This document shows positions 19,648 through 29,257 of a stretch of DNA of 64,000 bases, in pieces. The position numbers and the translations under genes were made by a program. The notes beneath the pieces are model-generated. The model ran no database searches and was not told the origin of the DNA. It saw only the letters and a program-made list of their open reading frames with translations. The stretch is from Caedibacter sp052030685 (GTDB lineage: Bacteria; Pseudomonadota; Gammaproteobacteria; Francisellales; Francisellaceae), in contig NZ_JBQAJM010000012.1 in NCBI RefSeq assembly GCF_052030685.1, positions 1-64,000 on the forward strand, read 5' to 3'. Positions within the stretch are counted from its first letter, which is position 1, and every line of letters begins with the position of its first letter.

Positions 19648-21123
19648 ATGCAACTAAAACCTAAAAAACTACTCCTTAACACCAAGCAACCCTTTGGCTT
19701 GTGGTTTTTGTTGTTAACCTCGCTTCTTTATAGCATGGGCACAACGGCTATAACAGTGCATTTTTCTGGCTATATTCATAGCATTGCTGATAGTACACAG
19801 GAGGGGTTAACCTCTGATATTTTAGCCATCAACTTTAATCTTGTGACGAATCTCTTTTTATATAGTGCAGCCGGATTAATCGGTGGCATTCTAGGTTATA
19901 TGATCGGTCATCGCCGCTCAGTAATTATCGGTATGCTTTATTCATTTGTCGCCCTTATCCTGTTATCACTTAATAACTTATCCTTAATTGGCTTTTCCGC
20001 CTATGTTATTGGTGTCGGACTCGTTATTCCCAATCTATTCACTACATTAAGCTTTCTTTATACTCAAGATGACCCAAGACGCCACGCAGGTTTTACCTTG
20101 ATGTATATGACCACTGTGCTTGGTGCTGCATTATCGTTATCGATTAGTGGCACATTGCAACACTTAAATTATCAGCACTGGTTTATGATTATGGCCATAG
20201 TTACCCTATTTGCTGTGCTTATTTTCTTAGCCGGTGGTATTTATCTTAATCGCAATATTGGTTTGATTGATGGTGTTGAAGCAAAATACACACCATCGAC
20301 CTATAGTGTTTTGTTTATTTTGATCGTACTTTCCTCGGTAACTGATTTTTTACTGCATTATCAGCGCGTATTACAAGTGCTTATTATTGCCATAGCACTT
20401 ATAGCGATTAGCATCATGCTTATCTATGCTTATCTTGAAAAAGATGAGACTCAACGCAAGCGCAACCGCTTGCTTCTTATTCTATTAGCCCTTAGCATAT
20501 TTTTCTGGCTTGCTGATAAGAGTATTATTACTATTTTCCTTAACTATCTCACTCTTTTTAACCGTGACTATGGGTTTTTTAACGCCAAGAGTTTATCGGC
20601 TGATTTCTTTTTTGAAGCTAATATTGCTTTAGTACTAATTATTGGCTTTGTCTCAGCAGTACTGTGGAATAAAAATAAGCACACGCAACATATGAAGCGC
20701 TTGATTCGCTTATTTAGTTTGGCTACTTTTTTTATGGCGTTGGCATGTGGTTTGTTATTTTTCAGCTTTTTCTCGCAATCTTTAAATCACTTTGCAATGA
20801 CGGGAAACTACTTATTACTTATCACTTTAATGTTAAACTCTGTTGCTAAAGTATTGTTATTACCTTTGTATTACGCAATGGTTGGTAAATTCTCACCGCG
20901 CAAGTATGAATCTATCGTTATGGGATTTTTCTTTATCATTACCGCAGGCATTGGTGTATTTGTTTACTCTCTTAATCAAAATATTCTCAATTCGCAAATT
21001 CTGACAAGTACTTATCAATCATTATCTTATCTTTATGGCACGCTGTTAGTCGCTGGCCTGCTATGCGCTTGCTTTGCCTACCTATTAGCAAAATTCATGC
21101 ACTATCATAAAAAAAATGTCTAA
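19648..21123 (+). CDS. POT/PTR-like MFS transporter
   Basis: A 491-residue protein with about 14 hydrophobic helices. The opening (PFGLWFLLLTSLLYSMG) and the loop GGILGYMIGHRRSVIIG recall proton-dependent oligopeptide carriers, a family expanded in Francisella relatives. The ExxER motif of typical POT helix 1 is not evident, so it may be a divergent member or another MFS family. Substrate unknown. Confidence 0.7.
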   Translation: MQLKPKKLLLNTKQPFGLWFLLLTSLLYSMGTTAITVHFSGYIHSIADSTQEGLTSDILAINFNLVTNLFLYSAAGLIGGILGYMIGHRRSVIIGMLYSFVALILLSLNNLSLIGFSAYVIGVGLVIPNLFTTLSFLYTQDDPRRHAGFTLMYMTTVLGAALSLSISGTLQHLNYQHWFMIMAIVTLFAVLIFLAGGIYLNRNIGLIDGVEAKYTPSTYSVLFILIVLSSVTDFLLHYQRVLQVLIIAIALIAISIMLIYAYLEKDETQRKRNRLLLILLALSIFFWLADKSIITIFLNYLTLFNRDYGFFNAKSLSADFFFEANIALVLIIGFVSAVLWNKNKHTQHMKRLIRLFSLATFFMALACGLLFFSFFSQSLNHFAMTGNYLLLITLMLNSVAKVLLLPLYYAMVGKFSPRKYESIVMGFFFIITAGIGVFVYSLNQNILNSQILTSTYQSLSYLYGTLLVAGLLCACFAYLLAKFMHYHKKNV

Positions 21124-21216
21124 ATTTAAGCCATTGACTATTGTTTTTTCAGCGACTCTCCCCATATACTTACCAGTAATTTTGACTTTATCATTTAAAT
21201 ATAATATGGAGAGAAT

Positions 21217-21909
21217 ATGAACGATCGTTTTAACTATCAACAAAACGCACGCGTGATTGATGCTCGTGGCAGCTCAGTCATTCAAACCAATAAAGTGTTG
21301 CGTAACACTTATTTACTGTTGTCACTAACCCTTTTGTTTAGCGCTTTAACAGCCGGCTGGTCAATGATGGTGGCAGCGCCTCCTATTAACCCCTTTATTA
21401 CGTTAATCGTCTACTTTGCTTTATTGTTTGGTGTGCAAGCAACACGCAATAGCCCAATGGGGTTAGTGCTGACTTTTGCATTAACGGGCTTTCTGGGTTG
21501 GACGTTAGGACCTATTTTGAACTTCTATATTACAACGTTTAGTAACGGCTCAGAGCTTATCATGATGTCTTTAGGCGCAACAGGCGCAATATTCTTAGGG
21601 CTTTCAGCAATCGCCTTAAATCCAAAACGTGATTTCTCAAGATTAGGCTCTTTCCTTGGCATAGGTGCACTGATTGCCTTAGTTGCCATTGTTATTAACT
21701 TATTCTTACAGATGCCAGCATTGTACTTAGCACTTTCTGTTATTATTGCTTTTATTTCAGGCGGCTTCATTCTATGGCAAACCAACCAGATCGTACGCGG
21801 TGGTGAGACAAACTACATTGTTGCAACCGTAACTATTTATGTTTCAATCCTAAATATTTTCTTAACTATTCTACAATTTTTAGGTATGTTCTCAGGGAAT
21901 CGTAACTAA
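21217..21909 (+). CDS. Bax inhibitor-1 / YccA family protein
   Basis: Seven hydrophobic helices follow a short polar N-terminus. KVLRNTYLLLSLTL begins TM1 and the pattern through ATVTIYVSILNIFLTILQFLG ends the protein, as in YccA/YbhL. YccA inhibits FtsH proteolysis in E. coli; other members are calcium-leak channels. The ribosome-binding site GGAGAG lies just before ATG 21217. It is convergent with the amino-acid carrier, one base apart. Confidence 0.93.
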   Translation: MNDRFNYQQNARVIDARGSSVIQTNKVLRNTYLLLSLTLLFSALTAGWSMMVAAPPINPFITLIVYFALLFGVQATRNSPMGLVLTFALTGFLGWTLGPILNFYITTFSNGSELIMMSLGATGAIFLGLSAIALNPKRDFSRLGSFLGIGALIALVAIVINLFLQMPALYLALSVIIAFISGGFILWQTNQIVRGGETNYIVATVTIYVSILNIFLTILQFLGMFSGNRN

Positions 21910-21910
21910 T

Positions 21911-23077
21911 CTAAAACGGCTGTGATATGCCAGATAAATTGAGCACTTGCGCCACTATAACTAAAGCACCCAATACTAAAGGATAAAGATTAACTGCATC
22001 TTTTCTGTTTTCTTTATCTAAATAAATCGGCGTAAATACAAAAATCACTACCGCAAAAATAGCCGCATATTGTAAGGCTAAGATAAAGCCTTTGGGATAA
22101 AAAACCGTAAATATAAATGGTGGGATAAAGGTCAGTAAGAAACCAATCATTTTATTTAGTTCAATATTAAATCGTCTAAAGGTATCTTTAATGTAGTGAT
22201 AAAGCGATAAGCCAACACAAATAAATGAAGTAATAATTGAAATATTCACAAATACCGATAAGAAGGTATTAATACTCGCACTTTGGGTGGCTTCTTTTAT
22301 CTCACTCATCAATGCTGTTAAGGTATTTCCATCTTTAAAGATGGTCTCATAACTATGCAACCCTTGTTGTGGCAATATAGCCAAACAGACAATAAGCCAG
22401 ATGATATAAATGATGAGGACAGCAATGCTGCCGATAAATACACTGCGCTTGACTGCTTGAACGTCACCCTTTTGATACTCATACAATACGGGAATGATGT
22501 TCTGAAAACCAAAAGAAGGTAAAAGTGTTGGCCACGCAAACACTAAAGCATAGAAAGATAATGGCATATCAAGCATATTTGCCCATTTTAAAGCAAACAG
22601 CATACTAATCACGCAGAGCACATAGAATACTAATTTAACCGATACAAAAGAACGATTGACATAATCACTTAAGCGCGTACTTAAAATGACAAGTCCAAAA
22701 ATCAAGATAAAGACAATCGCATCAATACTGACTGTTGGCACTTGTGCTTGTGACACCAAATTCACCAATGACGCGCCTTGTGTGGTATAGGCTGCCATTA
22801 ATGCATAGAGCAAAAGCAGATAAACTAATGTGAAAATCATTTGCAGGCTCTTTGGCATTTCCTCTTTGATCAATGAGGTGAAGTTCACTCCCAATGGCTG
22901 ATGCGCGCAGACTTTGATTAATCTTAATCCTGTTAAATACATCACTGACCATAAAATAATAATTAATACAATCGACACCCACAAACCACATGCAGCTGTA
23001 ATTAAAGGCAAGGATAACATCCCCGCACCAATTGTTGTCCCGACCACTAAAAATGCACCACCAAGCGACCTTGTCAT
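21911..23077 (-). CDS. aromatic/hydroxy amino acid permease (HAAAP family)
   Basis: The 388-residue carrier has 11 predicted helices and the TTIGAGMLSLPLITA motif of the TyrP/Mtr/SdaC group in helix 1. FAWPTLLPSFGFQNIIPVL in the middle fits TyrP/Mtr (tyrosine or tryptophan, proton-coupled). The exact substrate cannot be fixed. The gene is monocistronic. Confidence 0.87.
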   Translation of the reverse strand: MTRSLGGAFLVVGTTIGAGMLSLPLITAACGLWVSIVLIIILWSVMYLTGLRLIKVCAHQPLGVNFTSLIKEEMPKSLQMIFTLVYLLLLYALMAAYTTQGASLVNLVSQAQVPTVSIDAIVFILIFGLVILSTRLSDYVNRSFVSVKLVFYVLCVISMLFALKWANMLDMPLSFYALVFAWPTLLPSFGFQNIIPVLYEYQKGDVQAVKRSVFIGSIAVLIIYIIWLIVCLAILPQQGLHSYETIFKDGNTLTALMSEIKEATQSASINTFLSVFVNISIITSFICVGLSLYHYIKDTFRRFNIELNKMIGFLLTFIPPFIFTVFYPKGFILALQYAAIFAVVIFVFTPIYLDKENRKDAVNLYPLVLGALVIVAQVLNLSGISQPF

Positions 23078-23275
23078 TTGTTTTCTCCATTAAATGCACC
23101 AAAAGCGTAACGATACAACAGTACAGATAAAAAGTATATTTAATCATTGCTCAAAAAATAATTATTTTAGTAATCTTTAATATTTTCTTAATATACAGTT
23201 CATAACATTGTCAATTGCGACCAACATTTCGCTAATCATAAGAATTAACAACCAAACAAACAAAAGGAATACATT

Positions 23276-23515
23276 ATGACTAAGAAAATTACACAGATCA
23301 CATTGGCTTTAGTTGGTATCGTGGGAATGTCACTTACGGCATTTGCAAGCACGCCAAGCACAACTGCCAACAATACAGGGTACACAAAAGCAACAAAGCA
23401 TCACAAAGAAGCCCAGCATAATACACATCAGCATACGAGCAAATCACATACTAAAACACATGCATCCACAACTAAAAAGACGCATTCAACAACTTCATCA
23501 CTGTATCATGCCTAA
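23276..23515 (+). CDS. small secreted His/Thr/Lys-rich protein, acid-shock-like
   Basis: A 79-residue product with a clear signal peptide (cleavage probably after AFA, residue 24) and a mature part dominated by His, Thr, Lys and Ser (KHHKEAQHNTHQH). Composition and size recall periplasmic acid-shock protein Asr, but no specific repeat proves homology; metal buffering is an alternative role. AAAGGAA precedes the ATG. The long upstream gap (about 200 bp) leaves room for regulation. Confidence 0.65.
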   Translation: MTKKITQITLALVGIVGMSLTAFASTPSTTANNTGYTKATKHHKEAQHNTHQHTSKSHTKTHASTTKKTHSTTSSLYHA

Positions 23516-23580
23516 ATAAAAATTGTACTTCTCTAGATTATCTGCCAGTATGCTGCCATGAGCTTACAATCTATATCAAC

Positions 23581-25950
23581 ATGCACTCTCAGAAGAATTG
23601 TTTCAAAAAGCGTTTATATCTTTGGATAATACTTTCAACCTTAAGCATTCTAAGCTTTGTTTTTTTGCTTTTCCAAGGTTTACCCATTAACACCAATATG
23701 CTGGCGCTATTACCCGGTGCAAAAGATACCAATAGTATTGAGAAGATCGCTGATAATTTCGCCAACACAATGGGCAAACAGATTGTTATTTTGGTTGGCA
23801 ACCCCGATCAAGATAAAGCATTGCAAGCTTCGGATGTCTTTAGTCATAGACTTCAACAATCTAATTACTTTTCCAGTGTGACTAATGGCGTAAGCACTAA
23901 TGAACAAGAAGCATGGGCAAGTTTCTATTTCCCCTATCGCTTATCCTTATTATCGGATAAAGATCGCACATTGATAATGCAACATCAATTTGACAGCATT
24001 AGTCAACAGGCTTTGTTTAACCTCTATAGTCCCATTGGCATTAGTAATTCTAAACTTTTGCAAAACGATCCTTTTTCTCTTTTTCAGCACTTTATCTTAG
24101 CTTTGCCTAAACCATCTAATAAGCTTGATTTGTATAAAAATCACCTAATGACCAAAGACAATGGCATCTGGTATAGTATGATTAATGCTACCTTAAAGGA
24201 AGATAGTTTTTCCTTAAGCAACCAAAACAATATCACGCATCTTTTTAGTGATATTCAACAAATGATTACCAGTAATTATCCACAAAGTACTTTTTTGATG
24301 ACGGGCATGCTTTTTTATGCCAAAGCAGGCACAGATAGCGCACGCCATGATGTTTCAATCATTGGTGTTGGCTCGTTGATTGGCATTATTCTGTTAATGC
24401 TTATTAGTTTTCATTCATTATCACCGTTGTTATTGACGCTATTCTCTAGTGCGATTGGCTTTGTTTTTGCCTTTATCGTAACGTATCTTATTTTTGGTAA
24501 GGTCTTTTTATTTACCCTTGTTTTTGGTGCCAGTCTCATTGGCATTTCAGTTGATTATGCCTTTTTCTACTATGCTGATCGACTATATGGTGGCAAGCTA
24601 TGGCAGTCAAGATCTGGACTTAAGCGCATCTTCTCTGGCATTACTTTAGGTCTTTTAAACGTTATCATTGCTTATTTGATTATCGCCATAGCCCCTTTTC
24701 CTGGGCTCAGACAGCTTGCCACCTTTGCCATTAGCGGTTTATTGATGTCATACCTGACGGTGGTCTGTTTGTTTCCTTATCTGCTTAAACCACATAAGCG
24801 TGCCTTTAATTCCTTTATTTGTCACATCGCCACACTTTATCTTAAGCTTTGGCAAAACTTAAGTATCAAAAAAATTATAATCATCTACATGATCCTTGCG
24901 ATTATCGCCGCCATTGGCATCTCCAAGCTGCATAGCAATGATGATATTCGCATTTTAGAAGCGACACCCAAAGCACTCAAAGCCAATGAACAGCAATTAA
25001 AATCGATTATTGGCAGCGATGTCAGCACTGATTTTATTGTTGTCACAGGCAATACACCTGAAGATGTCATCAATCATGAGCACCTATTGATTAACAAAAT
25101 TAAAGCGCAAAACCCAACTATCACACAGCCCATTATTGCGATTAGCCAATATCTGCCAAGCATTGATAGCCAACAACAGAATTACACCCTTGTGCGCGAG
25201 AACCTCTTAAAAAATCGATTAAGTGACTTCCTAAACCAAATCGGTGTTGATAGCAAAGAAATTAAGCGTATTGAAAAGAACTTACGGAATATTCCTTTTA
25301 AACCACTGACTGTTCACGATTGGTTAAGCTCACCCGTATCACACAACTTAAAATTTTTATGGATGGGAAAAACTCAAACTTCAAGACATTCTGATGCACA
25401 GTTTGCTTCGGTTGTTCTGTTATCACAAAAATTAAATATGAACGACATTAAAACCATTTGCACAGGTCTTCCTTATGTCATCTTTATCAACAAAGCAGAT
25501 GAGATCTCACATGTCTTTAAAACCTATCGTCAATATATTAGCTATCTATTGATTATTGTATTTGTTGCACTATTTTTACTGCTGTTACTACGTTATAGAT
25601 GTCTACAAAAAGCCATATGCTATTTTGTACCACCAACGATGGCAACCTTACTAAGCCTTGCCGTGTTTGGCATATTTAACGTCCCAGTTACACTCTTTAG
25701 CATTCTGGCATTAATTCTAGTGCTGGGCATTGCCGTTGATTATGTATTGTTTTTTGCTGAAACCAAGTCAAGCCTGCATAGCACAATGCTAGCAGTAACT
25801 CTCTCAGCGATTACAACGATACTTTCCTTTGGACTATTAGCTTTTAGCCAAACGCCTGTTATTCACTACTTTGGGTTAGCTGTATTTGTTGGCATTACCA
25901 GTGCATTTTTATTGTCGCCCTTAGCTTCTAATCGAGTGATGTATAAATAA
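23581..25950 (+). CDS. MMPL/RND superfamily exporter
   Basis: This 789-residue protein has the duplicated RND layout: one helix near residue 20, a large periplasmic domain, a helix bundle at about 260-410, a second periplasmic domain, and a bundle at about 660-780. GISVDYAFFYYADR and GIAVDYVLFFAE are the twin TM4-type motifs. Such MMPL proteins often export lipids, aryl-polyenes or pigments, but no partner genes are present to tell the cargo. Its stop codon lies inside the MITE-like repeat that follows. Confidence 0.88.
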   Translation: MHSQKNCFKKRLYLWIILSTLSILSFVFLLFQGLPINTNMLALLPGAKDTNSIEKIADNFANTMGKQIVILVGNPDQDKALQASDVFSHRLQQSNYFSSVTNGVSTNEQEAWASFYFPYRLSLLSDKDRTLIMQHQFDSISQQALFNLYSPIGISNSKLLQNDPFSLFQHFILALPKPSNKLDLYKNHLMTKDNGIWYSMINATLKEDSFSLSNQNNITHLFSDIQQMITSNYPQSTFLMTGMLFYAKAGTDSARHDVSIIGVGSLIGIILLMLISFHSLSPLLLTLFSSAIGFVFAFIVTYLIFGKVFLFTLVFGASLIGISVDYAFFYYADRLYGGKLWQSRSGLKRIFSGITLGLLNVIIAYLIIAIAPFPGLRQLATFAISGLLMSYLTVVCLFPYLLKPHKRAFNSFICHIATLYLKLWQNLSIKKIIIIYMILAIIAAIGISKLHSNDDIRILEATPKALKANEQQLKSIIGSDVSTDFIVVTGNTPEDVINHEHLLINKIKAQNPTITQPIIAISQYLPSIDSQQQNYTLVRENLLKNRLSDFLNQIGVDSKEIKRIEKNLRNIPFKPLTVHDWLSSPVSHNLKFLWMGKTQTSRHSDAQFASVVLLSQKLNMNDIKTICTGLPYVIFINKADEISHVFKTYRQYISYLLIIVFVALFLLLLLRYRCLQKAICYFVPPTMATLLSLAVFGIFNVPVTLFSILALILVLGIAVDYVLFFAETKSSLHSTMLAVTLSAITTILSFGLLAFSQTPVIHYFGLAVFVGITSAFLLSPLASNRVMYK

Positions 25951-26020
25951 GTTGCATCATCTCGTACCTCTCCCCTTGTGCGATTGCTCGTGCAGCTTAG
26001 GCTGCACGGTTGAGAGGGGC
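25946..26020. repeat. MITE-like palindromic repeat, copy 2
   Basis: AATAAGTTG opens the element and supplies the TAA stop of the MMPL gene. CTCTCCCCTTG, then GTGCAGCTTAGGCTGCAC (one mismatch to the palindrome) and GAGAGGGG follow. The far terminal repeat is degraded. Confidence 0.8.
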
Positions 26021-26170
26021 AGATCACTCACAAAGGCTAAGGAGCAACACTGAAAGTTCATGGACATATCCTTGTTTTTTTTATATGATGCGCATCAGTG
26101 ACTTTTTGTAGTCTAATTAACCAATTTAAATGAGTTCAAATAACCAAAATTTAAAAGTAGATCTATTATT

Positions 26171-28075
26171 ATGATGTTTTATCCTCAAGAGTTTGATGTT
26201 ATCGTTGTTGGTGGCGGTCATGCTGGAACAGAAGCGGCAGCGGCAGCGGCACGCATGGGTGCCAACACCCTACTCTTAACACACAATATCGACACCCTAG
26301 GACAAATGTCATGCAACCCTGCCATAGGTGGCATTGGTAAAGGTCATTTGGTGAAAGAGATCGATGCCTTAGGTGGCATTATGGCAAAAGCGATTGATAA
26401 GGCAGGTATTCAATTTCGCACACTTAATGCCAGAAAAGGCCCTGCAGTACGCGCAACACGCGCGCAAGCTGATCGTACACTTTACAAAATCGCTGTACGC
26501 CATGCACTAGAGAATCAAGAGAACTTATCAATATTCCAACAAGGTGTTGATGATCTCTTAATCGAGAATGATCGCGTCACTGGTGTTGTGACGCAAATGG
26601 GGTTAAGCTTTCGCGCCAAAACAGTTGTTTTAACGGTTGGTACGTTTCTAGCAGGCAAAATTCATATCGGTTTTAATCATTATCAAGGCGGTCGTGCCGG
26701 TGATCAACCGGCTAATGCTTTAGCGCAGAAACTGCGTGCACTTCCCTTTGATGTCGCACGTTTAAAAACAGGCACCCCGCCACGCATTGATAAACGTAGC
26801 GTCAACTTTGCCGCAATGGGTGTTCAACCTGGCGATGACCCAACACCTTCTTTTTCATTTTTTACTGAAGCACACGAGCACCCACTGCAAGTGCCCTGTC
26901 ATATTACTTACACCAACCTTAAAACCCATGAAATCATTCTTAAAAATCTAGATCGCTCAGCGATGTATGGCGGCATGATCGATGGCATTGGACCACGTTA
27001 TTGCCCATCGATTGAAGATAAGATTGTGCGCTTTGCGGATAAAGACCGCCATCAGATATTTGTTGAGCCTGAAGGATTAGATAGCATTGAGCTTTACCCT
27101 AATGGCATGTCAACCTCTTTACCATTTGATGTGCAACTGCAGTTTATTCGTAGCATTGAAGGTTTTGAAAACGCTTACATCACGCGCCCTGGTTACGCTA
27201 TTGAGTATGATTTCTTTGATCCACGTGGCTTATATCCAAGCTTAGAAACCAAACACGTTGAAAATCTATTTTTTGCTGGACAAATCAATGGTACAACAGG
27301 CTATGAAGAAGCCGCTGCCCAAGGTCTTATTGCCGGCTTAAACGCAACCCTTAAATCACAAGGCAAACCAACTTGGTCACCCAAGCGCAATGAAGCATAT
27401 ATTGGTGTACTCATCGATGATTTAATCACTAAAGGTACACAAGAGCCTTATCGCATGTTTACCTCACGTGCGGAATATCGATTGATTCTAAGAGAGGATA
27501 ATGCCGATGCGCGACTATGTCCCAAAGCGATAGAGCTTGGACTGTTAAACAATAAAGATAAAGAAGCATATCTTGCCAAAGCAGCCTTAATATCCAGTGA
27601 AACTTCACGCTTAAAATCTACGTGGGTTGCACCCAAAAGCGTTAAAGCCGAAAAATTAAAGTCATTGCTTGGAAAAGCCCTGAGTAAAGAAAGTAGCTTA
27701 TTTGATTTATTAAAGCGCCCTGAGGTCGATTATCAAAGCCTTGCAGATATCGCAGAGCTTGGTGAGTTTATCGATCACACACAAGCCATTGAACAAATTG
27801 AAATCTCTGCCAAATATGCAGGATATATCGAGCGTCAAAATGAAGAGATTTTGGCTAATCAAACCCTTGAAAATGCACAAATCCCTCAGGAGTTTGACTA
27901 CAGCAAGGTTTCAGGGCTTTCTAACGAAGTTCGTCAAAAGCTTATAACACAACGCCCATCAAGCCTAGGTGAAGCTTCACGCATACAAGGCGTCACACCG
28001 GCTGCTATTTCCTTATTGACTATTTACATGAAAAAGTTAGGCTTTCTTAAGAAGCAAAATAAGATTAATGACTAA
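26171..28075 (+). CDS. mnmG: tRNA uridine-5-carboxymethylaminomethyl modification enzyme MnmG
   Basis: The 634-residue FAD enzyme works with MnmE to modify U34 of tRNAs reading split codon boxes. The FAD motif VVVGGGHAGTEAAAA is at the N-terminus, followed by SCNPAIGGIGKGHL with its catalytic-region cysteine, RTLNARKGPAVRATRAQ, and the GidA C-terminal helical domain (LSNEVRQKL, EASRIQGVTPAAI). ATG 26174 is an alternative start. mnmE and rsmG are not adjacent. Confidence 0.97.
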   Translation: MMFYPQEFDVIVVGGGHAGTEAAAAAARMGANTLLLTHNIDTLGQMSCNPAIGGIGKGHLVKEIDALGGIMAKAIDKAGIQFRTLNARKGPAVRATRAQADRTLYKIAVRHALENQENLSIFQQGVDDLLIENDRVTGVVTQMGLSFRAKTVVLTVGTFLAGKIHIGFNHYQGGRAGDQPANALAQKLRALPFDVARLKTGTPPRIDKRSVNFAAMGVQPGDDPTPSFSFFTEAHEHPLQVPCHITYTNLKTHEIILKNLDRSAMYGGMIDGIGPRYCPSIEDKIVRFADKDRHQIFVEPEGLDSIELYPNGMSTSLPFDVQLQFIRSIEGFENAYITRPGYAIEYDFFDPRGLYPSLETKHVENLFFAGQINGTTGYEEAAAQGLIAGLNATLKSQGKPTWSPKRNEAYIGVLIDDLITKGTQEPYRMFTSRAEYRLILREDNADARLCPKAIELGLLNNKDKEAYLAKAALISSETSRLKSTWVAPKSVKAEKLKSLLGKALSKESSLFDLLKRPEVDYQSLADIAELGEFIDHTQAIEQIEISAKYAGYIERQNEEILANQTLENAQIPQEFDYSKVSGLSNEVRQKLITQRPSSLGEASRIQGVTPAAISLLTIYMKKLGFLKKQNKIND

Positions 28076-28085
28076 GGGGCCTTTG

Positions 28086-28505
28086 ATGATACTGAAAAAA
28101 ACAACGCCTTTATTTAAAACATTGCTTTTGATTGTGTTGAGTGTTGTGATGAGCGCATGTGCGACCACTGCAAAGTATCGTGCCATTCTAGATCAATGGC
28201 GTGGTCAAAAAATTGATACTTTTGTACAGATGTGGGGATATCCAAATAAAACATTGAAGCTTGATAATAACCAAACAGCCTATATTTATAGTGATCGCCA
28301 AATTGTCAGCACACCCATTACACAAATGCCAACGAACATTACTACCGTGCAAAATGGCAATAACACCACGGTGATCTCGACACCTGGTACGATTGTCGGT
28401 GGTCAGACGTATTCATTATCGTGCACAACATGGATTGTCTTTGACAACAAAACGAGAAAAATTGTCAACACCACATTCCGTGGCAATAACTGTGTTTCTT
28501 ATTAA
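28086..28505 (+). CDS. small lipoprotein
   Basis: From ATG 28086, preceded by AAGGGG at 28074-28079, the product has 139 residues with a lipoprotein signal ending VVMSAC. An earlier in-frame ATG at 28068 overlaps the mnmG stop. The mature part begins YRAILDQWRGQKIDTFVQMWGYP, a pattern seen in SmpA/BamE-like small lipoproteins, and ends with a Cys pair. Function unknown. Confidence 0.8.
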   Translation: MILKKTTPLFKTLLLIVLSVVMSACATTAKYRAILDQWRGQKIDTFVQMWGYPNKTLKLDNNQTAYIYSDRQIVSTPITQMPTNITTVQNGNNTTVISTPGTIVGGQTYSLSCTTWIVFDNKTRKIVNTTFRGNNCVSY

Positions 28506-28583
28506 GTGAATATATTAAAACACACTATAACTTATGAATTTTAATAAGTAGCTATGCAAATATTATCAGGTGTTTTTTGGGAC

Positions 28584-28641
28584 TCTCGGATCAAGTCCGA
28601 GAATGGTCATGAGTTGTTATATTCGGGCTTGACTCGAATAT
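28584..28641. repeat. paired hairpin repeat
   Basis: Two short inverted repeats follow one another: TCTCGGA/TCCGAGA around TCAAG (28584-28602) and ATATTCG/CGAATAT around a GGCTTGACT-like loop (28619-28641). The loop sequences TCAAG and CTTGA are themselves complementary, so one larger cruciform could form. No poly-T follows, so it is not a standard terminator. Confidence 0.55.
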
Positions 28642-28709
28642 CCATGATTACTAACAAACTATTGCTTAACTTTAGACTAACCTAAACTGAAAAGGATAAA
28701 AAAGAGACC

Positions 28710-28976
28710 ATGACTGATATTTTTTGTGAAAAACTGAAACAACAAGGCACTGCCATGCAATATGCACCCATTCCAGGGGCGCTTGGACAACGCATTTTAA
28801 AATCAATCTCACAGGAGGCTTGGAGCAAATGGCTTGATCATCAGACGATTTTAATTAATGAATATCGTCTTAACCTTATGGAGCCAGAAGCCAAGAAATT
28901 CTTAATGACTGAAATGGAAAAATTTCTATTTGACGAAGGTTCTGAAAAGCCTGATGCTTTCTCTACACCTGAGTAG
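28710..28976 (+). CDS. yggX: Fe(II)-trafficking/oxidative-damage protein YggX
   Basis: The 88-residue protein matches YggX along its length: IFCEKLKQQG with the conserved cysteine, PGALGQRILKSISQEAWSKWL, ILINEYRLNLMEPEA and the MEKFLFDEG end. YggX protects Fe-S clusters from superoxide and is usually next to mutY. Here it stands alone, followed by repeats. Confidence 0.95.
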   Translation: MTDIFCEKLKQQGTAMQYAPIPGALGQRILKSISQEAWSKWLDHQTILINEYRLNLMEPEAKKFLMTEMEKFLFDEGSEKPDAFSTPE

Positions 28977-29048
28977 TCACCGCACACAGCATAACAATGA
29001 ACACCATGCTTATATGCCATATAAATTAATGACACCTTTAGCATGATT

Positions 29049-29174
29049 GCTAACCGACCATGACAACTTTGCACTGGATCCTCACGCAATCCTAGCTCAG
29101 GATGACAAATCCATAGGATGACATTGCAAGGATGGATGCGTGGCAATCCATTTTATCAGGAATGGTTAATTTAA
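29049..29174 (+). repeat. 126-bp dispersed repeat R2, copy B
   Basis: Same unit as at 10036-10161, in opposite orientation, about 80% identical. It is directly followed by repeat R3. Confidence 0.75.
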
Positions 29175-29178
29175 CTTT

Positions 29179-29257
29179 GACTGATGCTCAGTGCATCGCT
29201 TCGACTTACGCTCAGGGTACGATGAGCCCTTTTGGGTAAGCATTTAATCTTAGCCAT
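29179..29257 (+). repeat. 79-bp dispersed repeat R3, copy B
   Basis: Matches the reverse complement of 11797-11875. Its last bases include the stop codon of the APC permease (29250-29252), so the repeat invades or co-opts the gene end. Confidence 0.8.
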
